Positions 50,821 through 59,349 of a DNA stretch of 59,349 nt are shown piece after piece. The translations under genes and the position numbers were made by a program. Numbering within the stretch: position 1 is the stretch's first letter; every line of letters begins with the position of its first letter. The notes under the pieces were generated by a model, which saw only the letters and a program-made list of their open reading frames with translations, was not told where the DNA came from and did not search any database. The DNA is from Streptomyces ureilyticus (GTDB taxonomy: Bacteria; Actinomycetota; Actinomycetes; Streptomycetales; Streptomycetaceae): assembly GCF_011045025.1 (NCBI RefSeq), contig NZ_JAAKZX010000035.1:1-59349 (forward strand). Reading direction: 5' to 3'.

Positions 50821-53358
50821 ATGGACCGTGGCACCGATGGGGGTGCGGCTTCAGGCGGCGGAGCCGGGAACGGCGCCGTGGTGGAGAGCGCCGCGGCGGG
50901 CCGCATCCCGCTGGCCGTGGTCGTCGTCGACCGCGAGGGTCTGGTCTCCCACTGGAGCCGGGGTGCCCGGCGGTTGTTCGGGACCCCCAAGGAGGAGGCG
51001 GTGGGCCGCCCCGCCGCCGATCTGCTCCCCGTGTCCGGCGCCCTGACCGAGGACGACGAGATCACGCCGTACGGCGCGTATGCCGCGTACGACGGACTCG
51101 GCCCCGACCTCGGATCGTCCCTCGACGGGCGGCTGTCCTACCCGGCGGCGGGCCGCGCGCGACTCTCGGTGCCGGGCTCCGACCGGGTCGACGTCCTGTG
51201 GTGGGCGTATCCCTTGGTGGGCCCCGGCCAGGAGCGGCTGCTTGTGCTGGCCGCCGATGCGGACGGGGCGCGCCGCGACGACGTCGACGCGGACGGCACG
51301 GGCCGCGATGACGCCGACGCTGTCGATGGCACGGTGGCGAGCGAGGCCGTCGAGCGCATCGCGCCCGGCTTCGCGCTGCACACCGACTTCCCCGGCGCCG
51401 AGGACCTCGCCCGCCGGCTGCCCGAGATCCTGCCCAGCATGAGCGTCGGCGAGAGCGCCCGCATCGTCGGGCAGGTACTCGAACTGGGCTATCCCATCCT
51501 GGAGTTCAGCCAGAACGAACGGGTGCCCGTCACGCCCGACTGGGGTGTGCCACGGCGCGTCGAGCGGTTGGCCCGCCGGGAGCGTGCGGCCCGGGCGGCG
51601 GCGTCCGGTCAGTCCCCGCTTCCGGAGCACCCGGACTTCGAGGACGACGGTGAGGACCTCGAGTACGCCGCGGTGCGCGAGCGTCTGGAGTTCCTGAACG
51701 AGGTCAGCGGGCGCATCGGCAGCTCGCTTGACCTGTCCCGCACCATCGTCGAGGTCAGCAAGGCCGTGGTGCCGCGCTTCACCGATGTCGCCGGGACGTA
51801 CCTGCGTGAACAGGTCGTCGCCGGTGAGGGCTTCCCCGACGGTGTGCCCGACACGACCACCATGTGGCACCGCGTCGCCCTGGAGCACACCGACGAGCCG
51901 GGCCGCTGGGACGATGTCGTACCGGTCGGCGAAGCCATGCCGTTCCCGGCGCACACGCCGTTCTTCCAGTGCATGACCACCGGCGAACCCGTCCTCGTGC
52001 CGCGCATCAGCGAGCAGATGGGCCACATGATCGCCGCGCAGTTCGAGAAGCGCGACATCCGGCCCCTCATCACCGGCCGCTCCATGCTGGTCGTACCGCT
52101 CAAGGCCCGCCATGTGGTCCTCGGGTTCATGATCCTGCTGCGCCACCCGGAGCGCGTCGAGTTCAACGACATGGACCGGGTGACGGGTGCCGAACTCGCC
52201 GCCCGCGCCGGGCTCGTGCTCGACAACGCCCGCATGTACACGTACCAGGAGAGCGTCGCCGAGACCCTCCAGGACAGCATGCTGCCGCACATCGCGCCCC
52301 GTATGGCCGGCTGCGACATCGCCACCCGCTATCTGCCGGGTACGTTGCTGGGGCGGGTCGGCGGCGACTGGTTCGACTCGGTGAAGCTGCCCGGCTCACG
52401 GACCGCGTTCGTCGTCGGCGATGTGATGGGGCACGGGCTCAACTCGGCCGCGATGATGGGCCAGTTGCGCACCGCCGTCCAGACCATGGCGGGCCTCGAC
52501 CTGCCGCCCGCCCAACTCCTGCGGAACCTCGACGACTTGGCGCAGCGGCTCGGTGAGCACTACCTCGCGACCTGCCTGTACGCGGTGTACGACCCCATCG
52601 CGAGCGAACTCCAGATCGCCAACGCGGGCCACATTCCACCGGTGTTGGTCCGCGCCGAGGACGGCCGCAGCGATCTCCTCGACCTGCCGACGGGGGCGCC
52701 CATCGGGGTCGGCGGGGTGCCCTTCGAGACCGTACGGGTACGGGTGTCGCCCGGCGACCGGCTGGTGATGTGCACGGATGGGCTGGTGGAGGTGCGCGGC
52801 GAGGACATCGGCGTCGGGCTCGCCACGCTGTGCGAGTCCGCCGCGCATCCGGCGGCGTCGATGGATGACGCCTGCGACACCATCATCCGGGCCCTGGCCG
52901 AGACGTTTTCGAAAGCGGGGCGTGGCGGGCGTAAGGACGACGTGGCGTTGCTGATGGCGCGGCTCGGTGGCATCGATGCCGAGGACGTCGCTACGTGGCG
53001 GCTTGCGTCCGAGCCGATCGAGGTGAGCCGTGCTCGTGCTGTGGTTCGTGAACAGCTCCATGCGTGGGGGCTCAACTCGCTTTGTGATCAAGCCGAGTTG
53101 ATGGTGGGCGAGCTGGTCACCAATGCCGTGCGGCATGCCCGGAGTCGGCGGATCGAGTTGCGGCTGGTGCGCGGGGACGCGTTGCTGTGCGAGGTGGACG
53201 ACGAGGATGCCACGCTGCCGACGCTCCTCAGTACGGGGGCGACCGATGAGTTCGGGCGTGGCTTGCGGGTGGTGAGCCGGCTGGCTCGCGAGTGGGGCAG
53301 TAGTCGTACGGCTGCCGGGAAGACTGTGTGGTGTGAGATGACACTGCCTCGCCGTTGA
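50821..53358 (+). CDS. SpoIIE-type PP2C phosphatase with PAS, GAF and ATPase domains
   Basis: An 845-residue signalling protein. A PAS domain comes first (AGRIPLAVVVVDREGLVSHW, ARRLFGTPKEEAVGRPAADL). A middle region leads to a GAF domain (LEFLNEVSGRIGSSLDLSRT). The SpoIIE phosphatase follows (ADW-type block GRVGGDWFDSVKL, VVGDVMGHGLNSAAMMGQLR, YAVYDP and GDRLVMCTDGLVE). It ends with an HATPase_c_2 anti-sigma kinase-like domain (ELVTNAVRHARSRRIELRLV, DEFGRGLRVVSRLAREWG). Such proteins dephosphorylate anti-anti-sigma factors. The signal is unknown. Confidence 0.93.
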   Translation: MDRGTDGGAASGGGAGNGAVVESAAAGRIPLAVVVVDREGLVSHWSRGARRLFGTPKEEAVGRPAADLLPVSGALTEDDEITPYGAYAAYDGLGPDLGSSLDGRLSYPAAGRARLSVPGSDRVDVLWWAYPLVGPGQERLLVLAADADGARRDDVDADGTGRDDADAVDGTVASEAVERIAPGFALHTDFPGAEDLARRLPEILPSMSVGESARIVGQVLELGYPILEFSQNERVPVTPDWGVPRRVERLARRERAARAAASGQSPLPEHPDFEDDGEDLEYAAVRERLEFLNEVSGRIGSSLDLSRTIVEVSKAVVPRFTDVAGTYLREQVVAGEGFPDGVPDTTTMWHRVALEHTDEPGRWDDVVPVGEAMPFPAHTPFFQCMTTGEPVLVPRISEQMGHMIAAQFEKRDIRPLITGRSMLVVPLKARHVVLGFMILLRHPERVEFNDMDRVTGAELAARAGLVLDNARMYTYQESVAETLQDSMLPHIAPRMAGCDIATRYLPGTLLGRVGGDWFDSVKLPGSRTAFVVGDVMGHGLNSAAMMGQLRTAVQTMAGLDLPPAQLLRNLDDLAQRLGEHYLATCLYAVYDPIASELQIANAGHIPPVLVRAEDGRSDLLDLPTGAPIGVGGVPFETVRVRVSPGDRLVMCTDGLVEVRGEDIGVGLATLCESAAHPAASMDDACDTIIRALAETFSKAGRGGRKDDVALLMARLGGIDAEDVATWRLASEPIEVSRARAVVREQLHAWGLNSLCDQAELMVGELVTNAVRHARSRRIELRLVRGDALLCEVDDEDATLPTLLSTGATDEFGRGLRVVSRLAREWGSSRTAAGKTVWCEMTLPRR

Positions 53359-53390
53359 GTTCCGCGCCAAGTTCAGCATGTTTTTTGCGC

Positions 53391-53446
53391 CGACCGCCGA
53401 CCGCCGACCGCCGACCGCCGACCGCCGACCGCCGACCGCCGACCGT
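53391..53446. repeat. Tandem 7-bp repeat, eight units
   Basis: Seven perfect copies of CGACCGC plus an eighth CGACCGT. It lies between the convergent ends of the SpoIIE-type and S9 peptidase genes. Confidence 0.95.
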
Positions 53447-53463
53447 CACGGCCCGGACGGCGG

Positions 53464-55356
53464 CTATGTCTCGTCCCGGCCGTGGCCTAGGTGCTCGTCC
53501 AAGAAGCGCTCCACGGTGCGGTACAACGCGATCAAGTTCTCCGGGTTCTCGACGGAGTGACCTTCGTCCGCCATGAGTATGTACTCGACGGGGACCCCAC
53601 GTGCCCGGAGGGCCTGGACCATGTTGTCGGATTCTGCCTGCACTACCCGGGCGTCGTTGGCGCCCTGGGCGATGAGCAGCGGTGTACGGACCTGGTCCAC
53701 CCGGCTGATCGGTGAGCGGGCCAGCATGTCGGCCTCCTGCTGCGGATCCGCGGGGTCGCCGACCCAGCGGAACCAGTTGGAGGCAAGGGCCGGCCGGACG
53801 AATTCCGGCTGGTTGCGCATGAAGTTGGCGAGGTCGGAGATCCCGAAGATGTCCACCGCAGCGGCGAAGACATCGGGTGTGAAGGTGACTCCGACCAGTG
53901 CCGCATAGCCACCGTAGGAGCCGCCCAGGATCGCCACCCGGTCCGGGTCCGCGTATCCCTGATCGATGGCCCACTTCACACCGTCGATCAGGTCGTCGTG
54001 CATTGTGCCGGCCAGCTCCCCGATGCCGGCCTTCATGAACGACTTGCCGTACCCCGTGGAGCTGCGGAAGTTCACCTGAAGCACCGCGTAGCCCCGGTTG
54101 GCCAGCAGCTGGGCGACAGGGTTGAATCCCCAGCTGTCCCGGTCCCAGGGACCGCCGTGCACAAGCAGGACCAGCGGCAGTCGGTGCGGCTCTGTCCCGA
54201 CCGGCAGTGTCAGGTGGGAGGGGAGCGCGAGACCGTCCCGAGCGGTGATCGTCACCGGTGTCATCGGCGCCAGCTGCTCGGGATCCAGGTGACCACGGGG
54301 GCGGAACAGCAGGCGACTCTCGCCCGAGGAGTGGTCGTAGAAGTATGTGGCCCCGGGATCGCGGTCGTGGGTGAAGCTGACGACCCACCGCTGCTCGCTC
54401 TCGTCGGACGAGATGTGGGCCAGGTCGCCATCGGACAGGTTCCTCAGGTTCTCCAAGACCTCGGCGAAGTGCGGGTCCAGTGCGTTGATCACCAGTCGAT
54501 CCCCGAGGTAGCGAACTCCGATGAGCTCGCCGGTACGCCGGCTGAAGATGAGAGGCGAGGGCAGTGCGGGAAAGACATGGGCTCGTGTGTCCAGGTCGTA
54601 ATGCGGGTGGGAGTCGACCTCCGTTTCCTCGCCGGTCGCTGTATCCAGCCTGGCCAGGCGGAGTCTGTCCGAGCCCCGGTACGAACCGAAGAGCACGCCG
54701 CCGGCGTCGGCGGTGACCTCCAGTGGATAGACGCCCAGCGGATAGTCCGTACCCTCGAACTGCGCGATGTGGCGCGACGTCTGCGAGGCCTCGTTCCAGC
54801 GCGAGAGCCGGAGGTCGCCCTGTTCGGTGACGTCGATGGTGAAAGGGTCTCCGCTGCCGCCATAGAGAAAGGTGGTAGGAGCGCCTGCGGTGTTCTCCGC
54901 GAGGGTCCGCAGGTCACCGGTGGCGATGTCCAGCTCGAAGAGGTCGAACGCGGCGGGATTGCGGCTGTTCGAGGAGAACACCGCCTTACCCGGCCGCTCG
55001 GCGGGCAGCTTCAGATCCGCGATGCGTGCGCCGGGGAAGGGAGTCAGGTCGGTAGCCGCCGCGTCCGGGTCTTCGAGATCGACGCGGTACAGGTGCCGGT
55101 TCTCGTCACCCCCCTGGTCCCGGGTATAGAGCAGCCACCTCGGATCGTCGGTCCAGTGGTAGCTCAGCAGGTTGCGGTCCTCGGAGGTGACCCGCCGCGC
55201 ATCCTCGGGCGCGTCGACACTCTCGATCCACAGGTTCAGGTGGTTCTCCCAAGGAGCCAGGTACGCGATCTTGGTGCCGTCCGGCGAGAGGGACGCTCTC
55301 GAACGGACGGGAGGGGCGAAGAGCTCCTCGACGCTGATGGTCTTCGGCAATGCCAT
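53464..55356 (-). CDS. S9 family peptidase (prolyl oligopeptidase-like)
   Basis: A 630-residue serine peptidase. An N-terminal beta-propeller (ASLSPDGTKIAYLAPWENHL and repeats) is followed by the hydrolase: VHGGPWDRDSWGFNPVAQLL, nucleophile GGSYGGYAALVG, acid in QGANDARVVQAESDNM and His in ADEGHSVENPEN. It lacks a signal peptide, so it is probably cytoplasmic and cuts short peptides. ATG 55356 with GGAAGG is preferred over an upstream codon. A prolyl-oligopeptidase gene has been reported in the cypemycin cluster, but this one is 10 kb away. Confidence 0.92.
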   Translation of the reverse strand: MALPKTISVEELFAPPVRSRASLSPDGTKIAYLAPWENHLNLWIESVDAPEDARRVTSEDRNLLSYHWTDDPRWLLYTRDQGGDENRHLYRVDLEDPDAAATDLTPFPGARIADLKLPAERPGKAVFSSNSRNPAAFDLFELDIATGDLRTLAENTAGAPTTFLYGGSGDPFTIDVTEQGDLRLSRWNEASQTSRHIAQFEGTDYPLGVYPLEVTADAGGVLFGSYRGSDRLRLARLDTATGEETEVDSHPHYDLDTRAHVFPALPSPLIFSRRTGELIGVRYLGDRLVINALDPHFAEVLENLRNLSDGDLAHISSDESEQRWVVSFTHDRDPGATYFYDHSSGESRLLFRPRGHLDPEQLAPMTPVTITARDGLALPSHLTLPVGTEPHRLPLVLLVHGGPWDRDSWGFNPVAQLLANRGYAVLQVNFRSSTGYGKSFMKAGIGELAGTMHDDLIDGVKWAIDQGYADPDRVAILGGSYGGYAALVGVTFTPDVFAAAVDIFGISDLANFMRNQPEFVRPALASNWFRWVGDPADPQQEADMLARSPISRVDQVRTPLLIAQGANDARVVQAESDNMVQALRARGVPVEYILMADEGHSVENPENLIALYRTVERFLDEHLGHGRDET

Positions 55357-55439
55357 GTCGGTCCTTCCTGTGGCTGTCTCCGACAGCGAGTGGTGACGCC
55401 CCGCGGCTGAATGGCAGGGGCATAGGTGGATCCGGTCGC

Positions 55440-55628
55440 TCAAGTGGTGACGGGGTCCCCCACAGCTCCGCCGGTGGTCCTGCGTACCGCTCGTGCGATC
55501 CGGGCAGGCGCGTCGGCGTGGTCCCGGGGGTCGGCGCCCTCCAGGACGCCGATGTCCTCGTTGAGGACCCGTAGGGCGGCTGAGGCCGCGGCGGCGTGCA
55601 GGCGCACGTCGAGGTCCTCGTCGCTCAT
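55440..55628 (-). CDS. Small acidic protein of unknown function
   Basis: A 62-residue frame, SDEDLDVRLHAAAASAALRV then LNEDIGVLEGADPRDHADAP. It follows the MFS gene on the same strand, with the 14-bp site at 55700-55713 upstream. No family is recognised. Confidence 0.5.
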   Translation of the reverse strand: MSDEDLDVRLHAAAASAALRVLNEDIGVLEGADPRDHADAPARIARAVRRTTGGAVGDPVTT

Positions 55629-55668
55629 GCCGCCCCGTCCCTTGGTCGATGCCGTACCGGCCGTCCCA

Positions 55669-57408
55669 TTACTCCTTGCTCCCGACTGCAGGCGCCGGAA
55701 TGACATTTAGTGATGCCTGACCAGCCCGTGAATCCGACGTAGCCGGCCCCCTTGACGGGTCGTACTCGACGGCTCCCGTGGCCATGGCAGGGGGTGTGTC
55801 GGCGGAGGTGGGCAGGGCACGGCCGCCGGCGGCGATGGCGCTCTCCTCGGCGAGTCGCTCCGTGCTGGTGGTCGTCTTGAGCGGCTTCTCCTCGATGAAC
55901 AGGACGGCGATCAGCGCCAGCAGGGCGAACGGGGTGGCCCAGAGGAAGAGTTCGGCGGTGGCGATGCCGTAGGCGTTCTCCACGAGCGCACGCAAGGAGG
56001 CGGGCAGGGTCGTCGCGTCGGGGACACCGTGCCCGGCTCCGCCTCCCGGCGCGTCACCTCCTGCCGCGCGGCCGTCGGCCAGTTCGGTGGCGACGCGGTG
56101 GGCGAGGACCGCCCCGAGGACCGTGGTGCCCACGGTCCCGCCCATGCTGCGCGAGAAGGACAGGACGGAGGTCGCGCTGCCCAGAGCGTCGGCGGGCACG
56201 TCGTTCTGCGCAGCGAGGACCAGGTTCTGCGTCAGCATGCCGACGCCCGTCCCCAGGACGGCCATGTGGACGCTCAGCAGAACGAAGGGCGTGTGGGATC
56301 CGATGGTGGACAGCAGGGCGAGGCCGGCGGTCATCAGGACGGTGCCTGCCACGAGGTACCGCTTCCACCTGCCGGTCGCGCTGATCCGGTGTCCGGCGAA
56401 CGTGGAGGCGGCGAGCGATCCCAGGATCAGCGGCAGGCTCATCAGACCGGCGGTCGTGGGGGACTTGCCCATGGCCACCTGGAAGAACTGCGAGAGGAAG
56501 ACGGTGCCGCCGAAGAGACCGACGCCGACCAGCAGCGAGGCCAGGCTGGTCAGCGCCACGGTGCGGTTGCGGAAGATGCTCAGCGGGATGATCGGCTCGG
56601 CGGCCCGGGACTCGACCCGGACGGCCGCCGCCAGCAGCAGCGTTCCGTCACCGACCAGGACGGCCGTCTGCCAGGAGAACCAGTCGAACGCGCTGCCCGC
56701 CATCGAGACCCAGATGAGCAGCGAGCTGACACCGGCGACGATCAGGAAGGCACCGAGCCAGTCGATCTTCACATCGCGGCGGATGTGCGGAAGGTGCAGT
56801 GTGCGCTGCAGCAGTGCGATGGCAAGAAGCGCGAAGGGCACACCGATGAAGAAGCACCACCGCCAGCCGAGCCAGGAGGTGTCCACCAGCAGGCCGCCGA
56901 TCAGCGGGCCGGCCACAGTGGCGCCGGAGAAGACGGCACCGAAGACGCCGGAGTACCTGCCCAGCTTCCGCGGGGGGATGACGGCCGCCATCACGACCTG
57001 CGTCAGTGCCGTGAGTCCGCCTGCCCCCAGGCCCTGCACCACCCGGCTGAAGATCAACGTGCCGACACCCTGGGAGAATCCGGCCACGAGTGAGCCGACC
57101 ACGAACAGGCCCAGCGAGGTCTGGAGGAGCAGCTTCTTGCTGTAGAGGTCGGACAGCTTGCCCCACAACGGAACGGTGGCCGTCATGGCCAGCAGCTCCG
57201 CGATGATCACCCAGGTGTACGAGGATTGGCTCGCCCCCAGCTCGGCGGTGATCCGGGGCAGCGCGTTGGCCACCACGGTTCCGGCGAGGATGGCGACGAA
57301 CAAGCCGGCCACCAGCCCGGAAACCGCCTGAAGTACCTGCCGCGGCGGCATCGTCGTCGGTTCCGGCTTCGTCACAGGGGAACTGTCGGTAGTCACTGAG
57401 TCTTCCAT
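55669..57408 (-). CDS. MFS exporter, DHA2 (EmrB/QacA) type, 14 spans
   Basis: A 579-residue drug:H+ antiporter. Typical blocks are ALPRITAELGASQSSYTWVI, LWGKLSDLYSKKLLLQTSLG (motif A), LIFSRVVQGLGAGGLTALTQ (motif B), and VFSGATVAGPLIGGLLVDTS (motif C). Fourteen spans can be counted. A C-terminal tail of about 70 polar residues is longer than usual. The substrate is unknown. Confidence 0.93.
   Translation of the reverse strand: MEDSVTTDSSPVTKPEPTTMPPRQVLQAVSGLVAGLFVAILAGTVVANALPRITAELGASQSSYTWVIIAELLAMTATVPLWGKLSDLYSKKLLLQTSLGLFVVGSLVAGFSQGVGTLIFSRVVQGLGAGGLTALTQVVMAAVIPPRKLGRYSGVFGAVFSGATVAGPLIGGLLVDTSWLGWRWCFFIGVPFALLAIALLQRTLHLPHIRRDVKIDWLGAFLIVAGVSSLLIWVSMAGSAFDWFSWQTAVLVGDGTLLLAAAVRVESRAAEPIIPLSIFRNRTVALTSLASLLVGVGLFGGTVFLSQFFQVAMGKSPTTAGLMSLPLILGSLAASTFAGHRISATGRWKRYLVAGTVLMTAGLALLSTIGSHTPFVLLSVHMAVLGTGVGMLTQNLVLAAQNDVPADALGSATSVLSFSRSMGGTVGTTVLGAVLAHRVATELADGRAAGGDAPGGGAGHGVPDATTLPASLRALVENAYGIATAELFLWATPFALLALIAVLFIEEKPLKTTTSTERLAEESAIAAGGRALPTSADTPPAMATGAVEYDPSRGPATSDSRAGQASLNVIPAPAVGSKE
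55700..55713. promoter_or_regulatory. 14-bp site ATGACATTTAGTGA (copy 1)
   Basis: The exact inverse complement occurs at 58245-58258. This copy lies in the last codons of the MFS gene, 72 bp upstream of the small minus-strand gene. Confidence 0.5.
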
Positions 57409-57524
57409 CCGTGGGAACAAACGCCGCTGAATCGGCCGGGGGCGCTCCGCGGTGCCGACGCGTGTGCCGGAGGACGGGCCGTGGGGGCCCGTCCGGCACG
57501 GACGGGGAGCGGCGAGGGTGTCGG

Positions 57525-58202
57525 TCAGGGGCGCCGAGCGGGCAGCAGCCCTACGGCCTTCAGTCGCTTGTCGGAAGCCCGGGCGGCCCAGGCGACGGCC
57601 AGGAGGCCGACGGCGAGGAGCGGGTAGCCCATGGCGATCTTGGCGAAGCCAAGCGAACCGACCTCGTCGGCTTGGTAGAGGTACTGCTGGACGGCGAACC
57701 GGGCGCCGAAGATGGCGGCCAGCACCAGGGTGGCGATGTCGTAGTAGATCCGCGAGCGCTTGTCCGCCCGCCAGACGGTGCCCTTGCCGGTCGCCGAGTT
57801 CCAGATCAGGCCGGCCAGCGGCCAGCGCAGCACCACGGAGAGGACGAAGGCGACGGCGCCGACCAGGCTCGCCCAGATGCCGATGAGGAAGAAGTCCTTG
57901 GCGGATCCCGTGTACCAGGAGACGCCGGCGGCGATCGCCACGCCGAACACACCGCCGAGCGCGGGCTGGATCGACTCCTTGCGTGTCAGCCGCTCTACCG
58001 CGATGCCCAAGGCGACGAGCAGGGCGGCGATGATGCCCATCTTGAGTCCACGGGCGTTGTTGGCGACGACGAACACCAAGGCGGGCAGCGCCGAGAAGAC
58101 GACGCCCTTAGCGCCGCCCGCCTGTTCGAGCGCCGACTTCTTCTTCCGTTGGTCTGCCGTCTGCATGTCGGTCGCCGCCTCCTGGGGACTGGTGGTCTGC
58201 AT
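57525..58202 (-). CDS. DUF3159 family membrane protein
   Basis: A 225-residue protein with about six spans: GVVFSALPALVFVVANNARG, ALLVALGIAVERLTRK, FFLIGIWASLVGAVAFVLSV, RWPLAGLIWNSATGKG and a final LLAVGLLAVAWAARASDKRL. The order and motifs fit DUF3159, common in actinobacteria, function unknown. It precedes the MFS gene on the same strand. Confidence 0.85.
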   Translation of the reverse strand: MQTTSPQEAATDMQTADQRKKKSALEQAGGAKGVVFSALPALVFVVANNARGLKMGIIAALLVALGIAVERLTRKESIQPALGGVFGVAIAAGVSWYTGSAKDFFLIGIWASLVGAVAFVLSVVLRWPLAGLIWNSATGKGTVWRADKRSRIYYDIATLVLAAIFGARFAVQQYLYQADEVGSLGFAKIAMGYPLLAVGLLAVAWAARASDKRLKAVGLLPARRP

Positions 58203-58244
58203 GGGGATCAGCTCTTCCGGGTTCGTCTTGAGGCCGAATCAGTG

Positions 58245-58258
58245 TCACTAAATGTCAT
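58245..58258. promoter_or_regulatory. 14-bp site TCACTAAATGTCAT (copy 2)
   Basis: This site lies 43 bp upstream of the DUF3159 start, in its promoter region. On the minus strand it reads as two TGACA half-sites about 10 bp apart. It is a candidate operator for the DUF3159-MFS unit. Confidence 0.5.
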
Positions 58259-58625
58259 CCTGGCTGTAAGTGACGCAGGAAGCCAGCCCGCGTGCCGTGA
58301 CCTCAGTCACACCTCGGCGAGGTTCCTGTTCGGCGAGTTGCCTGTCATCGAATGCGGCGGCGCGGCCTCTACGGTGGTTCGGAGATCGTCATCGTCAGAC
58401 GCCCGATTTGTCCGACGACCCGCGCGAGTACGTCGCGGACGACGGTGAGGGTCAAGAGCCCGGCGGCACGCCTCTTCGAAGGCGTGCGCGGCGGCGCACG
58501 CGGGTCGAATGAGTCGTGAAAGGTCTGAAAGGTGTGCGCCGTGTGCTTGTCGGCGCACTCCGGGCGCGGTAGACCGATCAGGCCCGCCCGTTTTGGTGGG
58601 CGCTGTCGCATCCTGGGGAGCGGGC
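58259..58625. other. Divergent intergenic region
   Basis: About 370 bases without a credible gene. A hairpin with an 8-bp stem (GCACGCCT, 58466-58473 and 58480-58487) is present. No promoter boxes stand out. Confidence 0.35.
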
Positions 58626-59348
58626 ATGAGTGTGACTACTCGGTACAGGGACGCGTGGGAGGGGTTCTGGCGGGAGGCTTCCGGTGAACCGGGGGCCGTT
58701 CTGTGGGATGCGGAGCCTGGGCTCACCGCTGGCGTTCATCTTCCGCTGTTCGAACCGCACTTGGTCGCGCCGGGGTTGCCGATTGTGGACCTTGGGTGCG
58801 GTAACGGGACTCAGACGCGGTTTCTTGCTGATCGGTACCCGCACGTTGTCGGGGCGGATTTGTCCGGCGCCGCCCTCGATCACGCTCGGCGGGCGGATCG
58901 GGCGGGGCAGGCCTCGTATCGGCTTATAGACGCCGCCGAGAAGCGTGAGGCGGAGACGCTGCACGCCGAGCTCGGCGATGCCAACGTCTATATGCGGGGT
59001 GTGCTTCATCAGTGTGAGATCGGTGATCGGCAGCCGGTTGTTGATGGGGTTGCCGCGTTGGTGGGGGAGCGGGGGCGGGCCTTCCTTGTCGAGCTTGCCG
59101 AGGCTGCCGGGCCCCTGCTGCGGGGTCTCGCTCAGCGGGCGGAGGGGCCGCCGGGCAAGCTTGCGCCTGTTTTTCGGCATCGCATCGCGCCTGGCGAAGT
59201 GGCCGATGGCGCGGTGCCGGAGTATCTGCGGTCCGCGGGTCTCACCGTCCTTGCGAGTGGTGAACTGCCGCTCGTCACCACGGAGTACCAGGGGGACGGT
59301 ACGCGGATTGAGTTGCCGTCTCGGTGGGTGGTGACGGGGCGGGTTTGA
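58626..59348 (+). CDS. Class I SAM-dependent methyltransferase
   Basis: A 240-residue methyltransferase. SAM motif I is LPIVDLGCGNGTQTRFLADR, and HVVGADLSGAALDHARRAD follows. Later blocks are VYMRGVLHQCEIGDRQPVVD and GRAFLVELAEAAGPLL. The start at 58626 follows GGGGAGCGG. The substrate is unknown. The stop codon lies one base before the window end. Confidence 0.88.
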   Translation: MSVTTRYRDAWEGFWREASGEPGAVLWDAEPGLTAGVHLPLFEPHLVAPGLPIVDLGCGNGTQTRFLADRYPHVVGADLSGAALDHARRADRAGQASYRLIDAAEKREAETLHAELGDANVYMRGVLHQCEIGDRQPVVDGVAALVGERGRAFLVELAEAAGPLLRGLAQRAEGPPGKLAPVFRHRIAPGEVADGAVPEYLRSAGLTVLASGELPLVTTEYQGDGTRIELPSRWVVTGRV

Positions 59349-59349
59349 G

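Noticed and set aside
53391..53446. CRISPR-like array
   Set aside because: The 7-bp units are contiguous with no spacers.
53464..55356. S9 peptidase as the linaridin leader protease
   Set aside because: Such a gene is reported in the cypemycin cluster, but here it is 10 kb from the locus beyond housekeeping-type genes and a terminator; the link is too weak.

Overview
The window looks like an accessory region of a Streptomyces or close relative. Protein-coding DNA is very GC-rich with strong G/C third-position bias, GTG and TTG starts are common, TTA codons are rare and sit in pathway genes, and insertion-sequence debris is dense. It holds two specialised-metabolite loci between ordinary chromosomal genes.

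Layout: (1) 0.3-5.9 kb: GNAT acetyltransferase, RidA-family protein and secreted tripeptidyl-aminopeptidase-type hydrolase on the minus strand, an IS3 fragment, then a flavodoxin-like oxidoreductase, a Cys/His-cluster coiled-coil protein and a DM13 protein. (2) 5.9-10.7 kb: an ECF sigma factor with two zf-HC2 anti-sigma-like proteins, a membrane-anchored NDH-2-type flavoprotein and an internally duplicated membrane protein. (3) 11-30 kb: a meroterpenoid locus resembling the benzastatin/virantmycin type. Class II DAHP synthase and a PabA-PabB fusion feed 4-aminobenzoate; DXS, IspG and IspH feed isoprenoid precursors; a prenyl diphosphate synthase and a GPP C-methyltransferase-like enzyme make a methylated prenyl donor; a UbiA-type enzyme joins the halves; an AurF-like N-oxygenase, an arylamine N-acetyltransferase and a P450 would activate the nitrogen and cyclise. 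Its left part is decayed and invaded by an IS110 element nested in an IS630 element. (4) 30-35.4 kb: pseudogenes and IS remnants, and a histidine kinase whose expected phospho-acceptor His is Tyr. (5) 35.4-43.4 kb: a linaridin-like RiPP locus: FAD oxidoreductase, LinL-like protein, LinH-like membrane/hydrolase protein, methyltransferase, ABC transporter and two divergent precursor genes that share a leader motif and a C-terminal block. Decayed relatives of its parts lie on both sides (34.5-34.9 kb and 48.8-49.0 kb). (6) 43.4-49.5 kb: broken AraC and response-regulator genes, a second identical copy of the flavodoxin-like gene, a molybdopterin/cytochrome-b-type membrane oxidoreductase and a PAS-LuxR regulator. 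(7) 49.5-59.3 kb: truncated radical-SAM and GMC genes, then SRPBCC, SpoIIE-type phosphatase, S9 peptidase, MFS exporter, DUF3159 and methyltransferase genes.

The most interesting signal is regulatory. 16-bp sites resembling the operator known for PAS-LuxR regulators of the PimM type (CTVGGGAWWTCCCBAG) lie upstream of both loci. Two near-perfect sites are inside a duplicated promoter-like segment of the meroterpenoid locus, and further sites are in the RiPP locus. The spacing from site to the -35-like hexamer is 17 bp in one locus and 27 bp in the other, one helical turn apart. The only PAS-LuxR gene in the window (47942-48643) carries a TTA codon, as does the aminodeoxychorismate synthase gene, so bldA-dependent co-regulation of both loci is a testable model. 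All functional assignments come from reading motifs; no searches were run.
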